Position numbers and translations under genes: made by a program
In this document: in pieces, positions 1 through 8,229 of the stretch
Layout of the letters: every line of letters starts with the position of its first letter
How positions within the stretch are numbered: position 1 is the stretch's first letter
From: Saprospiraceae bacterium
GTDB lineage: Bacteria > Bacteroidota > Bacteroidia > Chitinophagales > Saprospiraceae
Direction: 5' to 3'
Assembly: GCA_016709995.1 (NCBI GenBank)
Contig: JADJLQ010000001.1
Coordinates: 1,832,001 to 1,896,000 of the forward strand
Length of the DNA: 64,000 bases
Notes under the pieces: generated by a model
Databases searched by the model: none
What the model was told of the DNA's origin: nothing
The model's input: the letters and a program-made list of their open reading frames with translations, nothing else

Positions 1-708
1 GTCTCCATCGTGATGAATCAGATCATCGATATTTTTAAGCGTATAGGATTTACTATAGCAGAAGATCGGGAGATCGAAGACGACTGGCATAATTTCACTG
101 CCTTGAATACTCCCGATGACCATCCTGCCAGGGATATGCAGGATACTTTTTATATCAAAGACTCTATCCAGTATTTGCTGCGCACCCATACCTCGCCCGT
201 ACAGGCGCGTGTCATGACGAGGGACAAACCTCCGATAAGGATCATTGCACCAGGCCGGGTCTATCGCAATGAGACTGTATCTGCGCGATCACACTGCCAG
301 TTTCACCAGGTAGAGGGGCTTTATATAGATGAGGGAGTATCTTTTGCAGACATGAAGCAGACCCTCTTATATTATGCCCGCGAACAGTATGGGTCCGATG
401 TAAAGATCAGGCTGAGACCATCTTTTTTCCCATTCACAGAGCCTAGTGCAGAGATGGATGTATATTATGGTTTGGCTGATGAGACAGCCCATAAGATTAC
501 TAAAGGAACCGGTTGGTTGGAGATCCTCGGTTGTGGCATGGTAGATCCTACAGTTTTGGAAAATTGTGGCATCGATTCCACCAAATATTCAGGATTTGCT
601 TTTGGTATGGGCATCGAGCGCCAGGTGCTGCTTAAATATGGAGTACCGGATATCAGGATGTTATTTGAGAATGATGTCCGTTTTTTGAAGCAATTTACGG
701 GGTTGTAA
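1..708 (+). CDS. pheS: phenylalanine--tRNA ligase alpha subunit, 3' part
   Basis: C-terminal catalytic part of PheRS alpha, which with PheT charges tRNA-Phe in the cytoplasm. The reading frame is open from the first base, so the start codon lies outside the window and the GTG at 10 is an internal codon. Visible landmarks are the class II motif 2 region (RVYRNETVSARSHCQFHQ), the FPFTEPSAEMD block, the KGTGWLEILGCGMVDP block and motif 3 (GFAFGMGIERQVLLKYG), followed by the usual short tail ending at EQF-like KQFTGL. Sequence is typical of the family; only the N-terminal coiled coil and the first part of the core are missing because of the window edge. Confidence 0.97.
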   Translation, partial: VSIVMNQIIDIFKRIGFTIAEDREIEDDWHNFTALNTPDDHPARDMQDTFYIKDSIQYLLRTHTSPVQARVMTRDKPPIRIIAPGRVYRNETVSARSHCQFHQVEGLYIDEGVSFADMKQTLLYYAREQYGSDVKIRLRPSFFPFTEPSAEMDVYYGLADETAHKITKGTGWLEILGCGMVDPTVLENCGIDSTKYSGFAFGMGIERQVLLKYGVPDIRMLFENDVRFLKQFTGL

Positions 709-723
709 AAAGTTAAGCAAAGG

Positions 724-1077
724 CTATTCGTCTTCTAGATCCAATAATAGTTTCAAATTTGCTTTGAGTACCTTAATAGAATCGGATTGTAAGTTGCCAA
801 TTAATTTTATAAATCGTCGATTATCAACCGATCTTATCTGGTCTATCAATATGTCGGATGGATGCTCTAATCCACTTTGGTTTTTTGGGATATTTAATCG
901 CAGGAATTTACTTGCTGGTACCACATTAGTTGTGATCGGACAAATCATGGTGGTCCTGGGGTTTAAATTATTAAGAATATCACTTTGAACGATGAGGGCC
1001 GGCCTTATCTTGCCAGGCTCAGAACCAAAAGTTGGGTCTAAATTGACTAACCAGATTTCATACTGTTTCATAGTCAT
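724..1077 (-). CDS. MazF/PemK-family endoribonuclease toxin
   Basis: Small single-domain protein of about 117 residues with the PemK/MazF fold signature: an N-terminal strand (KQYEIWLVNLDPTFGSEPGK), the conserved IRPALIVQSD segment and a MICPITTN strand. Family members cleave single-stranded RNA and are held inactive by a cognate antitoxin. It lies directly downstream of, and overlaps by about 20 bases, a ribbon-helix-helix gene at 1058-1300, the usual antitoxin-first order. ATG codons at 1077 and 1071 are both possible starts; the conserved family N-terminus begins near the second. Function as a toxin is inferred from family and gene order. Confidence 0.88.
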   Translation of the reverse strand: MTMKQYEIWLVNLDPTFGSEPGKIRPALIVQSDILNNLNPRTTMICPITTNVVPASKFLRLNIPKNQSGLEHPSDILIDQIRSVDNRRFIKLIGNLQSDSIKVLKANLKLLLDLEDE

Positions 1078-1300
1078 CAAGTAGCGTTTCGTAGTCTTTT
1101 AATACTTCTAAGGAACTTTCAGATGTTCTCTCTATCTCCAGTTTTAATTGGATAATGATCGCTTCTCTTTTTTTTAACTTATTATAATACTTCAAAGCCT
1201 CATTTATATACTTATTTCTGGAAATATTAGTTCCCTTAACAATTTCATTTATTTCTACAAATGTCTGATTTTCAAGTTTTAACGAAACTGACACTGTCAT
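1058..1300 (-). CDS. ribbon-helix-helix antitoxin partner of the MazF-like toxin
   Basis: 80-residue protein. The first 45 residues fit a ribbon-helix-helix DNA-binding fold: a short beta strand (TVSVSLKLEN), a helix, and the second helix with ISRNKYINEAL. The C-terminal 35 residues are charged and helical (ERTSESSLEVLKDYETLL), as expected for the part that wraps the toxin. The gene overlaps the toxin start, so the two are co-translated. RHH antitoxins normally bind their own promoter with the toxin as co-repressor; the upstream 1301-1360 stretch is AT-rich but I could not identify an operator there. Confidence 0.78.
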   Translation of the reverse strand: MTVSVSLKLENQTFVEINEIVKGTNISRNKYINEALKYYNKLKKREAIIIQLKLEIERTSESSLEVLKDYETLLDDYETV

Positions 1301-1410
1301 AAATCATCGAATTTTAATATACAAAGGTAATATCATTTTTATAATACTTTTATAATATCAATTACTTTCGGATTTGTCTGATTGAACATTATCAGTTTTC
1401 AAGATTGTTA

Positions 1411-1418
1411 TATTTTTG
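1411..1418 (+). promoter_or_regulatory. possible -7 promoter box (TATTTTTG)
   Basis: Exact match to the Bacteroidota TAnnTTTG -7 element, about 40 bases before the small ORF at 1458 and 217 bases before hisS. No TTG -33 element is found at the usual 19-21 base spacing (the nearest TTG is 26 bases away), so the match could be chance in AT-rich DNA. Confidence 0.33.
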
Positions 1419-1457
1419 CCAAACAATTTTAAAAATGCTTTGTAAAACCACTTTAAT

Positions 1458-1547
1458 ATGGTCGTGGATCCGCTCATTGACTACTTCCATGAGGAAAATA
1501 GAAGCCTAAACAAAAATCAAATTAAAATTTGGATGAAGATCTTTTAA
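1458..1547 (+). CDS. possible small protein, 29 residues, unrecognised
   Basis: ATG at 1458 opens a 29-codon frame whose composition looks protein-like (DYFHEENRS in the middle, then NQIKIWMKIF at the end). It sits in the 334-base gap between the antitoxin and hisS, about 40 bases after a TAnnTTTG box at 1411 and just before a perfect hairpin at 1553-1578, so box, frame and hairpin are arranged like a small transcription unit. I recognise no family. It could equally be the decayed end of a lost gene or a chance frame. Confidence 0.28.
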   Translation: MVVDPLIDYFHEENRSLNKNQIKIWMKIF

Positions 1548-1552
1548 ATTAC

Positions 1553-1578
1553 ATTGGATCAATAAAAATTGATCCAAT
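1553..1578 (+). terminator. perfect 10-bp inverted repeat, possible terminator or operator
   Basis: Arms ATTGGATCAA (1553-1562) and TTGATCCAAT (1569-1578) are perfectly complementary around a six-base TAAAAA loop. The + strand continues into a T-rich stretch (GTATTTTT at about 1587), not an ideal U tract. It lies 57 bases before hisS, so it could terminate an upstream transcript or act as a protein binding site for hisS control. Confidence 0.45.
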
Positions 1579-1634
1579 ATTTCAGGTATTTTTAACCTAA
1601 TTGAATACCAGGCATAATAATTACACCATAACAA

Positions 1635-2984
1635 ATGACCAAACCTTCCCTTCCTAAAGGCACCCGCGACTTTCTTCCAAATGAAGTCATGAAACGAAAA
1701 TACATGTTTGGTATCCTCGAGCAAGTGTTTCAACGGCATGGTTTTGTTCCAATAGAAACCCCCGCTCTTGAACTCATGCAGACACTTACTGGCAAATATG
1801 GGGAAGAAGGCGATCGACTTTTATTTAAAATACTCAACAATGGTGATTTTCTTGCAGAAGCTGATGCCAATGCCCTTGAAACCAAGGATTCCGGTGCGCT
1901 GGCCGCCAGTATTTCCAAAAGAGGATTGCGCTACGACCTGACTGTGCCATTTGCAAGGTTCGTCGTCATGAATCGAAATGAGATCACCTTTCCGTTTAAA
2001 CGGTATCAGATACAGCCTGTATGGAGAGCAGACCGACCACAAAAAGGCAGGTATCAGGAGTTCTTCCAATGTGACTGCGATGTGGTCGGGTCCAAATCCC
2101 TTTTGTATGAAGCAGATCTGATCTCCATCTATTCAGAAGCTTTCAGTTTTCTCGGCATTGATGTCGCCATCAGAATCAACCACCGGGGCATCCTGGCAGG
2201 GATCGCCGAAGCTGCTGGCGTCGCAGAACAATTTACCGCAATGACTATCTGTATAGACAAACTGGACAAAATAGGCCCGGACGCTGTAAAAGAAGATATG
2301 ATCAGACGAGGCATACCCTCTGGATCAGCTGAAAAAATACTACACCTCATTGGAATACAATCTTTAGACGCTTTGAGACCCGAGCTGGCCCCAACAGCTT
2401 CCGGATCCAAAGGATTAGAAGACCTTGACAAGATCTTTTCTACTTCTGCTTCTTATGACCTGGCTCAGGAGCTCGTATTCGACCCTACCCTGGCGAGAGG
2501 GTTAAGTTATTATACTGGTTTCATTGTTGAAGTGGTGGCTAAGAATGTACAAATGGGTAGCCTGGGAGGAGGGGGACGCTATGATAATCTTACTGGTTCA
2601 TTTGGTATGCCGGATATACCCGGAGTTGGGATTTCATTTGGTGCAGAAAGAATCTATGATGTGATGGAATCACTCCAGTTATTCCCCGAAAGCGTAGTCA
2701 GTTTGTTAAAGGTCTTGGTGATCGGTCTGGATGATCAAGCTATAACGCTGGCTACCTCGGTCACTAATCAATTGCGATCCAATGCGATACCAAGTGATCA
2801 ATACCCTGAAGTGGTCAAAATGAATAAATCAATGAAGTATGCCAATGATCTGAAAGTGCCCTTTGTCATCATTATCGGTCAGGAAGAACTGCTGACCAGA
2901 TCGTATACGCTTAAAAACATGATCACAGGTAGTCAGGAAAAACTTACTCTCGATCAGATCATCGCCAAAATAAAGCAATCATAA
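1635..2984 (+). CDS. hisS: histidine--tRNA ligase
   Basis: Class II aminoacyl-tRNA synthetase that charges tRNA-His; cytoplasmic homodimer in this family. 449 residues, normal bacterial length. The N-terminus has KGTRDFLPNE (motif 1 region). Motif 2 is in the VWRADRPQKGRYQEFFQCD segment, the histidine-specific HisA-type motif is LARGLSYYTG, and motif 3 is in the FGMPDIPGVGISFGAERIYD region. The last 90 residues are the HGTP anticodon-binding domain. The ATG at 1635 gives the conserved MTKPSLPKGTRDF start. The stop overlaps the start of the amidase gene by one base (TAATG), so the two are probably co-transcribed. Confidence 0.97.
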   Translation: MTKPSLPKGTRDFLPNEVMKRKYMFGILEQVFQRHGFVPIETPALELMQTLTGKYGEEGDRLLFKILNNGDFLAEADANALETKDSGALAASISKRGLRYDLTVPFARFVVMNRNEITFPFKRYQIQPVWRADRPQKGRYQEFFQCDCDVVGSKSLLYEADLISIYSEAFSFLGIDVAIRINHRGILAGIAEAAGVAEQFTAMTICIDKLDKIGPDAVKEDMIRRGIPSGSAEKILHLIGIQSLDALRPELAPTASGSKGLEDLDKIFSTSASYDLAQELVFDPTLARGLSYYTGFIVEVVAKNVQMGSLGGGGRYDNLTGSFGMPDIPGVGISFGAERIYDVMESLQLFPESVVSLLKVLVIGLDDQAITLATSVTNQLRSNAIPSDQYPEVVKMNKSMKYANDLKVPFVIIIGQEELLTRSYTLKNMITGSQEKLTLDQIIAKIKQS

Positions 2985-4759
2985 TGCTCCAACTCGAATT
3001 ATACCCTACTATCCAAGCGCTTCAGTGTGCCTTAATAAATGGCCAATTTACAGTATTGGATGTGGTAAACCATTTTCTTGATCAAGCAGAAAGCACTCGG
3101 GATCTAAATCAATATATAGAGCTCTACTCAGAAGAAGCTAGAACTCAGGCCATCGCTTTAGACCAAAAAATCTCCTCCAAACAGCCTTTGGGTAGGCTGT
3201 TCGGTATGGTACTTTCTCACAAAGACATCATATCCTACAAAGACCATTCACTGTCAGCTTCCTCAAATATATTAAAAGGGTATACTGCGCTCTATAGTGC
3301 TACTGTCCTGGATCGGGTGATAAAAGAAGATGCTATCATCATCGGTCGGGTCCAATGTGATGAGTTCGCGATGGGTTCTTCAAACGAAAACTCCTGCTAT
3401 GGTCCCGTAAAAAACCCCTATGATGCAGAGCGAATACCCGGTGGTTCGTCGGGTGCCAGCGCCACCAGTGTAGCCAGTGACACCTGCTGGGCCTCTATAG
3501 GCACTGATACAGGTGGTAGCGTCCGGCAACCAGCTGCATTTTGCGGTTTGGTAGGATTCAAGCCTGGTTATGGGAGGATATCGAGGCATGGTTTGATCGC
3601 TTATGCATCCTCTTTTGATCAGGCAGGTTTTCTCACCAGATCGGTATATGATGCTGCCTTATTGCTCGAGGTGACCAGTGGTATCGATGCTTATGATGCC
3701 AGCATGAGTGATCGCCCGGTAGAAAAATATGCTGAATCCTTAAATATAAGTGCTTCAGGAAAAATAGCTTATCTCGATCTAGGACATTTTCTAGATAAGA
3801 TGGACGCTGAGATAGCATCTAATTATGCAGACACCATTTCCAAATGGAAATCTGAAGGGATTGATTTAGATCCTATTTCCATGGATTGGCTGGACGACAT
3901 CATACCTGCGTATTATGTTCTCACTACAGCCGAAGCTTCTTCCAATCTTTCACGATATGATGGTATTCGATATGGTCATCGATCTCCCGATGCCCATACG
4001 ATCGAGGAAGTGTATAAAAAGACGCGGACAGAGGGGTTTGGCATGGAGGTTAAAAGACGGATCTTGCTGGGCACTTATGTTCTAAGCTCTGGTTTTTATG
4101 ATGCGTATTATCAAAAAGCGCAGCAAGTGCGCCGAATGATCAAAAATCACCTTGATAAGATTTTTGACCAATATACGGCCCTCATCCTGCCTGTATCACC
4201 GGTGTTGCCCTGGAAGATTGGCGAAAAAATAGATGACCCTGTATCGGTGTACCTCGCTGACATCTTTACCGTCATGGCCAATGTGGCTGGCATACCAGGT
4301 GTCTCTATTCCTACCGGGTACTCCAAAGGGGGCTTGCCTATAGGTACTCAAATCATGGCCAATGCCTGGGATGAGAAAAAGTTGCTGGCACTGGCACAAA
4401 CACTACTATTTCCTCCACCTCAATTAAAACTAAAATCGATGAATGTAGGCAGTGTGATCTATAAAAAAGACCTCGAAACAGGGCAACTGACAGCAAATTG
4501 GAATCTTCAAGCTGGTGATAATTTGGTTGGAGGTACTGGGCATGCTACGGGTACTCCCGGGCCGGATTATGCAGGTACTTATGCAATCACTTACTACACC
4601 ACAGAAACTAAAAAAATGGACACTTATGACCTAGTTATCGAAAAAAGTGGCGACTATTTCAGCCTAAAATGGTTCCAGAAAGATGATCTAAAATGTGTTG
4701 GGGTCGGCTTTCTTCAGGATGACTGCCTTATCGCAGGCTGGCAGACCATAGAAGAGTGA
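2984..4759 (+). CDS. gatA: GatA-like amidase with an extra C-terminal domain
   Basis: 591 residues. Residues 1 to about 480 are an amidase-signature enzyme closely resembling the A subunit of Asp/Glu-tRNA(Asn/Gln) amidotransferase, which releases ammonia from glutamine for transamidation by GatB. The Ser-cisSer-Lys triad is intact: Lys80 (SHKD), Ser155 in GGSSG and Ser179 in DTGGSVRQPAAFCG, the same spacing as in characterised GatA proteins. From about residue 483 there is an additional domain of about 108 residues with a GTY-AITYY start and the segment SGDYFSLKWFQKDD, rich in beta strands, that standard GatA lacks. I do not recognise it with certainty. The gene overlaps hisS by one base; gatB and gatC are not in the window. 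An amidase acting on another amide cannot be fully excluded. Confidence 0.87.
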   Translation: MLQLELYPTIQALQCALINGQFTVLDVVNHFLDQAESTRDLNQYIELYSEEARTQAIALDQKISSKQPLGRLFGMVLSHKDIISYKDHSLSASSNILKGYTALYSATVLDRVIKEDAIIIGRVQCDEFAMGSSNENSCYGPVKNPYDAERIPGGSSGASATSVASDTCWASIGTDTGGSVRQPAAFCGLVGFKPGYGRISRHGLIAYASSFDQAGFLTRSVYDAALLLEVTSGIDAYDASMSDRPVEKYAESLNISASGKIAYLDLGHFLDKMDAEIASNYADTISKWKSEGIDLDPISMDWLDDIIPAYYVLTTAEASSNLSRYDGIRYGHRSPDAHTIEEVYKKTRTEGFGMEVKRRILLGTYVLSSGFYDAYYQKAQQVRRMIKNHLDKIFDQYTALILPVSPVLPWKIGEKIDDPVSVYLADIFTVMANVAGIPGVSIPTGYSKGGLPIGTQIMANAWDEKKLLALAQTLLFPPPQLKLKSMNVGSVIYKKDLETGQLTANWNLQAGDNLVGGTGHATGTPGPDYAGTYAITYYTTETKKMDTYDLVIEKSGDYFSLKWFQKDDLKCVGVGFLQDDCLIAGWQTIEE

Positions 4760-4784
4760 ATCAAATCTTGAGTTGACCATACCC

Positions 4785-5420
4785 ATGCCAGACCTTCTAC
4801 ATCCAATTAAGCAACAACTTCTTACAGCCCTGTCACATGGTCTTCCCGGTACCCTGGCTCATCAAAAAATGGCCGTGCCGGGTAGGGAATTATTATTGCC
4901 TGATCATAACAAAGCCAAAAAAGCAGCTGTCCTGATATTATTCTACCATCGCTTGGATCACATCTTTATCGCTTTCATCAAGCGAAAAACGCACGAAGCG
5001 GATCACCACAGTGGACAGATCAGTTTTCCTGGCGGCAAAATGGAAGCTAATGACAATTATCCCGTTGACACTGCCTTGCGTGAAGCCATGGAGGAGATCG
5101 GCACCTCGGACAAAATTGATATTCTTGGACATCTAAGTCCCCTTTATATTCCAGTATCCAATTTTTATGTTGCCCCTGTCGTGGGCTGGCATCGGGATCC
5201 CTTTCCCATCTTTAATATCCAGGAATCAGAAGTAGACGAACTTTTGGAAATAGATCTCGATCTGCTACTGAATCCTGGAGCTAAGACTCATAAAACCATC
5301 AAAGTGCTTTCTTCTGTTTTTTTAAAAGAAGTGCCTGCTTATGAGATACATGGACATATCATCTGGGGTGCAACAGCGATGATGTTAAGTGAGTTAGAGT
5401 GGGTGCTGGGGCAAAGCTGA
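4785..5420 (+). CDS. NUDIX hydrolase, CoA pyrophosphatase type
   Basis: About 211 residues. The NUDIX box is clear: GGKMEANDN then ALREAMEEIG (about residues 83-106), with the REAxEEIG metal-binding core. The preceding HHSGQISFPGG segment (about residues 74-84) is the UPF0035-type signature of CoA/acyl-CoA diphosphatases such as NudL, so the likely reaction is hydrolysis of a CoA-like pyrophosphate bond. ATG at 4785 is preferred to the in-frame TTG at 4773. It starts 25 bases after the gatA-like gene and may be the last gene of the hisS unit. Exact substrate unknown. Confidence 0.88.
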   Translation: MPDLLHPIKQQLLTALSHGLPGTLAHQKMAVPGRELLLPDHNKAKKAAVLILFYHRLDHIFIAFIKRKTHEADHHSGQISFPGGKMEANDNYPVDTALREAMEEIGTSDKIDILGHLSPLYIPVSNFYVAPVVGWHRDPFPIFNIQESEVDELLEIDLDLLLNPGAKTHKTIKVLSSVFLKEVPAYEIHGHIIWGATAMMLSELEWVLGQS

Positions 5421-5642
5421 GTTTGCTTTCGAACCACCCGGGACTTTTCCTTTAATTTTAACACAATTATTCTTAAATCAAACTCATCTTGATCCAAAAA
5501 GGACAAATGAAAAAGTGATTCCGCCTGTTTCCCAACAGCATCTATCTACACAACTATTAAGTCTTTAAAAAGAAACCCGTGACCTGAATTAGATCTTCTC
5601 AATTTTTAATTAATGCTAGTATCTTTAGTCATCAAATATCCA

Positions 5643-5942
5643 ATGGCAAACAATACTTCCCCTCATATCTTAAATTCCTCAGCTAATTTGCTGGGTTTTT
5701 GTCTTTTTGTCATCACTTCGCTCAAAATCAGCAATCTGATAGAGAATCAAATATTGGATGAGCTCACTTCCTGTGTGGCTATATTACTGACCTGCTCCAG
5801 TATTTTTTCTTTTGTTTCTATTCGGAGTGAAAATGAAAAACGAGAAAAAAGATTAGAAAAGATAGCCGATTACCTTTTCATAATTTCGTTGTTAGGCATT
5901 TTGATCATCATTTTACTCATTACGCTCAATTTTGTGAAGTAA
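5643..5942 (+). CDS. small integral membrane protein, unknown
   Basis: 99 residues from ATG at 5643 (an upstream ATG at 5613 adds ten residues). Two hydrophobic stretches occupy the first 65 residues (LLGFCLFVITSL and CVAILLTCSSIFSFV), followed by a short charged loop (RSENEKREKRLEK) and a strong C-terminal membrane helix (FIISLLGILIIILLITL). This is a three-helix protein with no family I recognise. It stands alone between two opposing genes; a near-match to the -7 box (TATCTTTA, 5620-5627) precedes it. No function can be proposed. Confidence 0.55.
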   Translation: MANNTSPHILNSSANLLGFCLFVITSLKISNLIENQILDELTSCVAILLTCSSIFSFVSIRSENEKREKRLEKIADYLFIISLLGILIIILLITLNFVK

Positions 5943-5998
5943 TTTCCAACCCTGTATAGGCTTGAGACTAATTCAAATTAGAGTTACATCCATGTTCT

Positions 5999-7258
5999 TC
6001 AATCCATATATTTAGTAATCGCACTCACAATATCTGTTACTCCATAGTACGTGATCAATATTGAAAAAATCAGAGCCAATACAAGCCCTGTATTCAACCA
6101 AATGCCCGCTTTCAAATCAAGGATTAATTTTTTATTGTTGACAAAATATAAGATTGCAATAATCACCAGTGGTAGGGCTACTACCAGCAATACTTGTGAA
6201 AAGATCTGTACCTGAATGGGATTGCCTCCGTACAAGGGCCCAACAAGCCCGACCAGCGCAGCCACAGCAGTCAAAACTTTAAATTGCCTGGTCCCCATTT
6301 CAAATCTGCCGTGTTGATAATCTGAAAGCATCATTGGTGTGATCATCAACATTGGAAAAATGGAGGTCAGTCCGGCACTGAGGGTGCCCAATAAAAATAT
6401 TGCAATGGCAAATCTACCGGCTATTGGCTCCAAAGTGCTCACCATATCCAATACTTTTTCAACGGTCTTGCCGTCTTTGTGCAGAGTAGCCATAGCAATA
6501 AACATGATGGAAGCACTTAATATAAATATGCCTACGCTCGCTCTCAAAGAGTCCTTGGTATGATGCCTGCTGTCGGCTTTGGTCCATCCTTTGGCTTGCA
6601 AAAAAAGAGGTCGGCTCAGGAAAGTCGCAGAAGCCATTGTCGTGCCTACAAACGCTACGACCAATCGCATAGCCCCATCTACTTCGGGTATGCGGGGAAC
6701 AAATCCCGCAACTGCCTCTTTTACTGACGGCGGTTCGATGAACATGGATAAGAGAAAACTCAAAGCCATGAATCCTACAAAAACGGTCAATATCCTTTCA
6801 AAAAGCTTATACTTGCCCGTATTGAGCAAAAAATACATGGTCGCAACATTGATGGCTGCCAGCCCAACTACAAAACCATAATTATAAGGCCTCAGGCCAG
6901 GTATAAACAGATTGAAGGCTTCAAAAATAGCATTGGAGGTGATGGTCAGATTGCCCATCAGCGAATTATATTGCCCAAGAGTGACTCCGATAATGATCAG
7001 CCAGGCTATATATTTCCCAAAAGGCAGATACTTTTTCATGCCATAAAGTGCAGTATGCCCGGTCGCTAAATAAAAGCGTCCATAGGCTTCGATACAAGCC
7101 CAGGAAAACAAACAACTCAGAAAAATTACCCATAATAAATCCGCACCAAATCTGCTCCCGGCGACTATCATAGAGGTGACGCTACCTGTGCCTATGGTAA
7201 ATCCAATCGCGATAATGGCTGGGCCAAAGCGACTGATAGCGTTTCTAAGCTTCTTCAA
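5999..7258 (-). CDS. NRAMP-fold transporter with atypical metal motifs
   Basis: 419 residues, about eleven hydrophobic helices, with the overall pattern of NRAMP divalent-metal transporters (GPAIIAIGF at TM1, an EAYGRF segment after TM2, and ALYGMKKYLPFG). Canonical NRAMPs bind metal with a DPGN motif in TM1 and an MPH motif in TM6. Here TM1 reads IGTGSVTS and the TM6 region reads VGTTMASATF, so the usual Asp, Asn and Met ligands are absent. The protein is therefore a distant, possibly non-metal or Mg-type, member. It follows the SDR gene at 7296-8054 with a 37-base gap and the same direction, suggesting a shared transcript. Substrate unknown. Confidence 0.78.
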   Translation of the reverse strand: MKKLRNAISRFGPAIIAIGFTIGTGSVTSMIVAGSRFGADLLWVIFLSCLFSWACIEAYGRFYLATGHTALYGMKKYLPFGKYIAWLIIIGVTLGQYNSLMGNLTITSNAIFEAFNLFIPGLRPYNYGFVVGLAAINVATMYFLLNTGKYKLFERILTVFVGFMALSFLLSMFIEPPSVKEAVAGFVPRIPEVDGAMRLVVAFVGTTMASATFLSRPLFLQAKGWTKADSRHHTKDSLRASVGIFILSASIMFIAMATLHKDGKTVEKVLDMVSTLEPIAGRFAIAIFLLGTLSAGLTSIFPMLMITPMMLSDYQHGRFEMGTRQFKVLTAVAALVGLVGPLYGGNPIQVQIFSQVLLVVALPLVIIAILYFVNNKKLILDLKAGIWLNTGLVLALIFSILITYYGVTDIVSAITKYMD

Positions 7259-7295
7259 ATCGTTAGATTAAATAAGTATTTGGCATTTTGTAAGA

Positions 7296-8054
7296 TCAGG
7301 AAAATCCAATACCACCATTGATATCATAATTGCCTCCGGTGATAAATGCAGCTTCATCTGATGCCAAAAAAGCCACCAGGTGAGCAATATCCTCAGAAGT
7401 GCCTTCACGCCTCAAGGGGGTGCTTTCTACCACTTTTCTTCTAATCTCGTCCGGTGTAAACGTATCATGAAAAGTAGTATCGATCAGACCAGGACAAATC
7501 GCGTTAACCCGAATACCTTCAGGTCCAAGCTCCTTGGCCAATGATTTAGTATAGGTGGTCACTGCTCCTTTAGATGCGGCATACAAAGAGGAGCCCCCGC
7601 CACCGCCATCGCGGGCAGCCAGGGAAGATATATTGACGATGCAGCCACCTGGATTGATTTTTCCGGAAAAACCAAGTGTGACTAAAAATAAAGATCTAAA
7701 ATTGACATCCATGACCGAATTGTAAAACGCTTCGTCCTGTTCCTTGAGTTTTTTTCTGGCTATCAAACCACCCGCATTATTGACTAGCACATCTATTTTT
7801 CTGGCACCTTGCCCGGTGGCGAGATCAACCAATTTTTGCACTTCATTCGATTTGGTCAGGTCAGCTTTACACAATATGGCTTTACCTCCGAGATCCTCTA
7901 TTTCAGTAAGAGTATGCTGGGCATCTTTATCAGAATTAAAATAATTAATAATGACCAGAGCCCCTTCCACGGAAAATTTTGTCGCAATGGCTTTCCCTAT
8001 ATCCCGGGCACCTCCTGTGACTACGATCACTTTGTCTTTAAAGTTTTGACTCAT
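7296..8054 (-). CDS. SDR-family NAD(P)-dependent oxidoreductase
   Basis: 252 residues, classical short-chain dehydrogenase. The cofactor-binding motif TGGARDIG is at 13-20, NNAG at 92-95, the structural Asn at 118, catalytic Ser at 143/144, and YAASK with Tyr158 and Lys162. A glycine-rich insertion (DGGGGGSS, about 149-156) precedes the catalytic Tyr, lengthening the usual Ser-Tyr spacing slightly. The C-terminus (FITGGNYDINGGIGFS) fits the FabG-like group. Resemblance to 3-oxoacyl-ACP reductases is general and does not fix the substrate. It lies upstream of the NRAMP-like gene in the same direction. Confidence 0.9.
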   Translation of the reverse strand: MSQNFKDKVIVVTGGARDIGKAIATKFSVEGALVIINYFNSDKDAQHTLTEIEDLGGKAILCKADLTKSNEVQKLVDLATGQGARKIDVLVNNAGGLIARKKLKEQDEAFYNSVMDVNFRSLFLVTLGFSGKINPGGCIVNISSLAARDGGGGGSSLYAASKGAVTTYTKSLAKELGPEGIRVNAICPGLIDTTFHDTFTPDEIRRKVVESTPLRREGTSEDIAHLVAFLASDEAAFITGGNYDINGGIGFS

Positions 8055-8149
8055 GATATCGGTATTATCTCCACAAAATATTACTTACCCGCCACAAATT
8101 GAATATTTTATTAATTCTCTAAATTCTAAAAGCGCTTCATCTATCTGTC

Positions 8150-8167
8150 CCTCCACGCGTGTGAAGG
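8150..8167. promoter_or_regulatory. imperfect palindrome between divergent genes
   Basis: An 18-base imperfect palindrome centred on ACGCGT, with arms CCTCCACGC and GTGTGAAGG (two mismatches in nine pairs), lies between the divergent SDR gene and the first VCBS lipoprotein gene. It could be an operator; the only support is position and symmetry. Confidence 0.2.
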
Positions 8168-8229
8168 TTAAAATCCAATTCTTCTAACACTCATTCCTCC
8201 TTATCTTGCAACTTTAATCCAAGCTACTG

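Noticed and set aside
1506..1739. 77-residue frame on the minus strand across the hisS start
   Set aside because: Covers the hairpin and the hisS start and has no protein-like composition.
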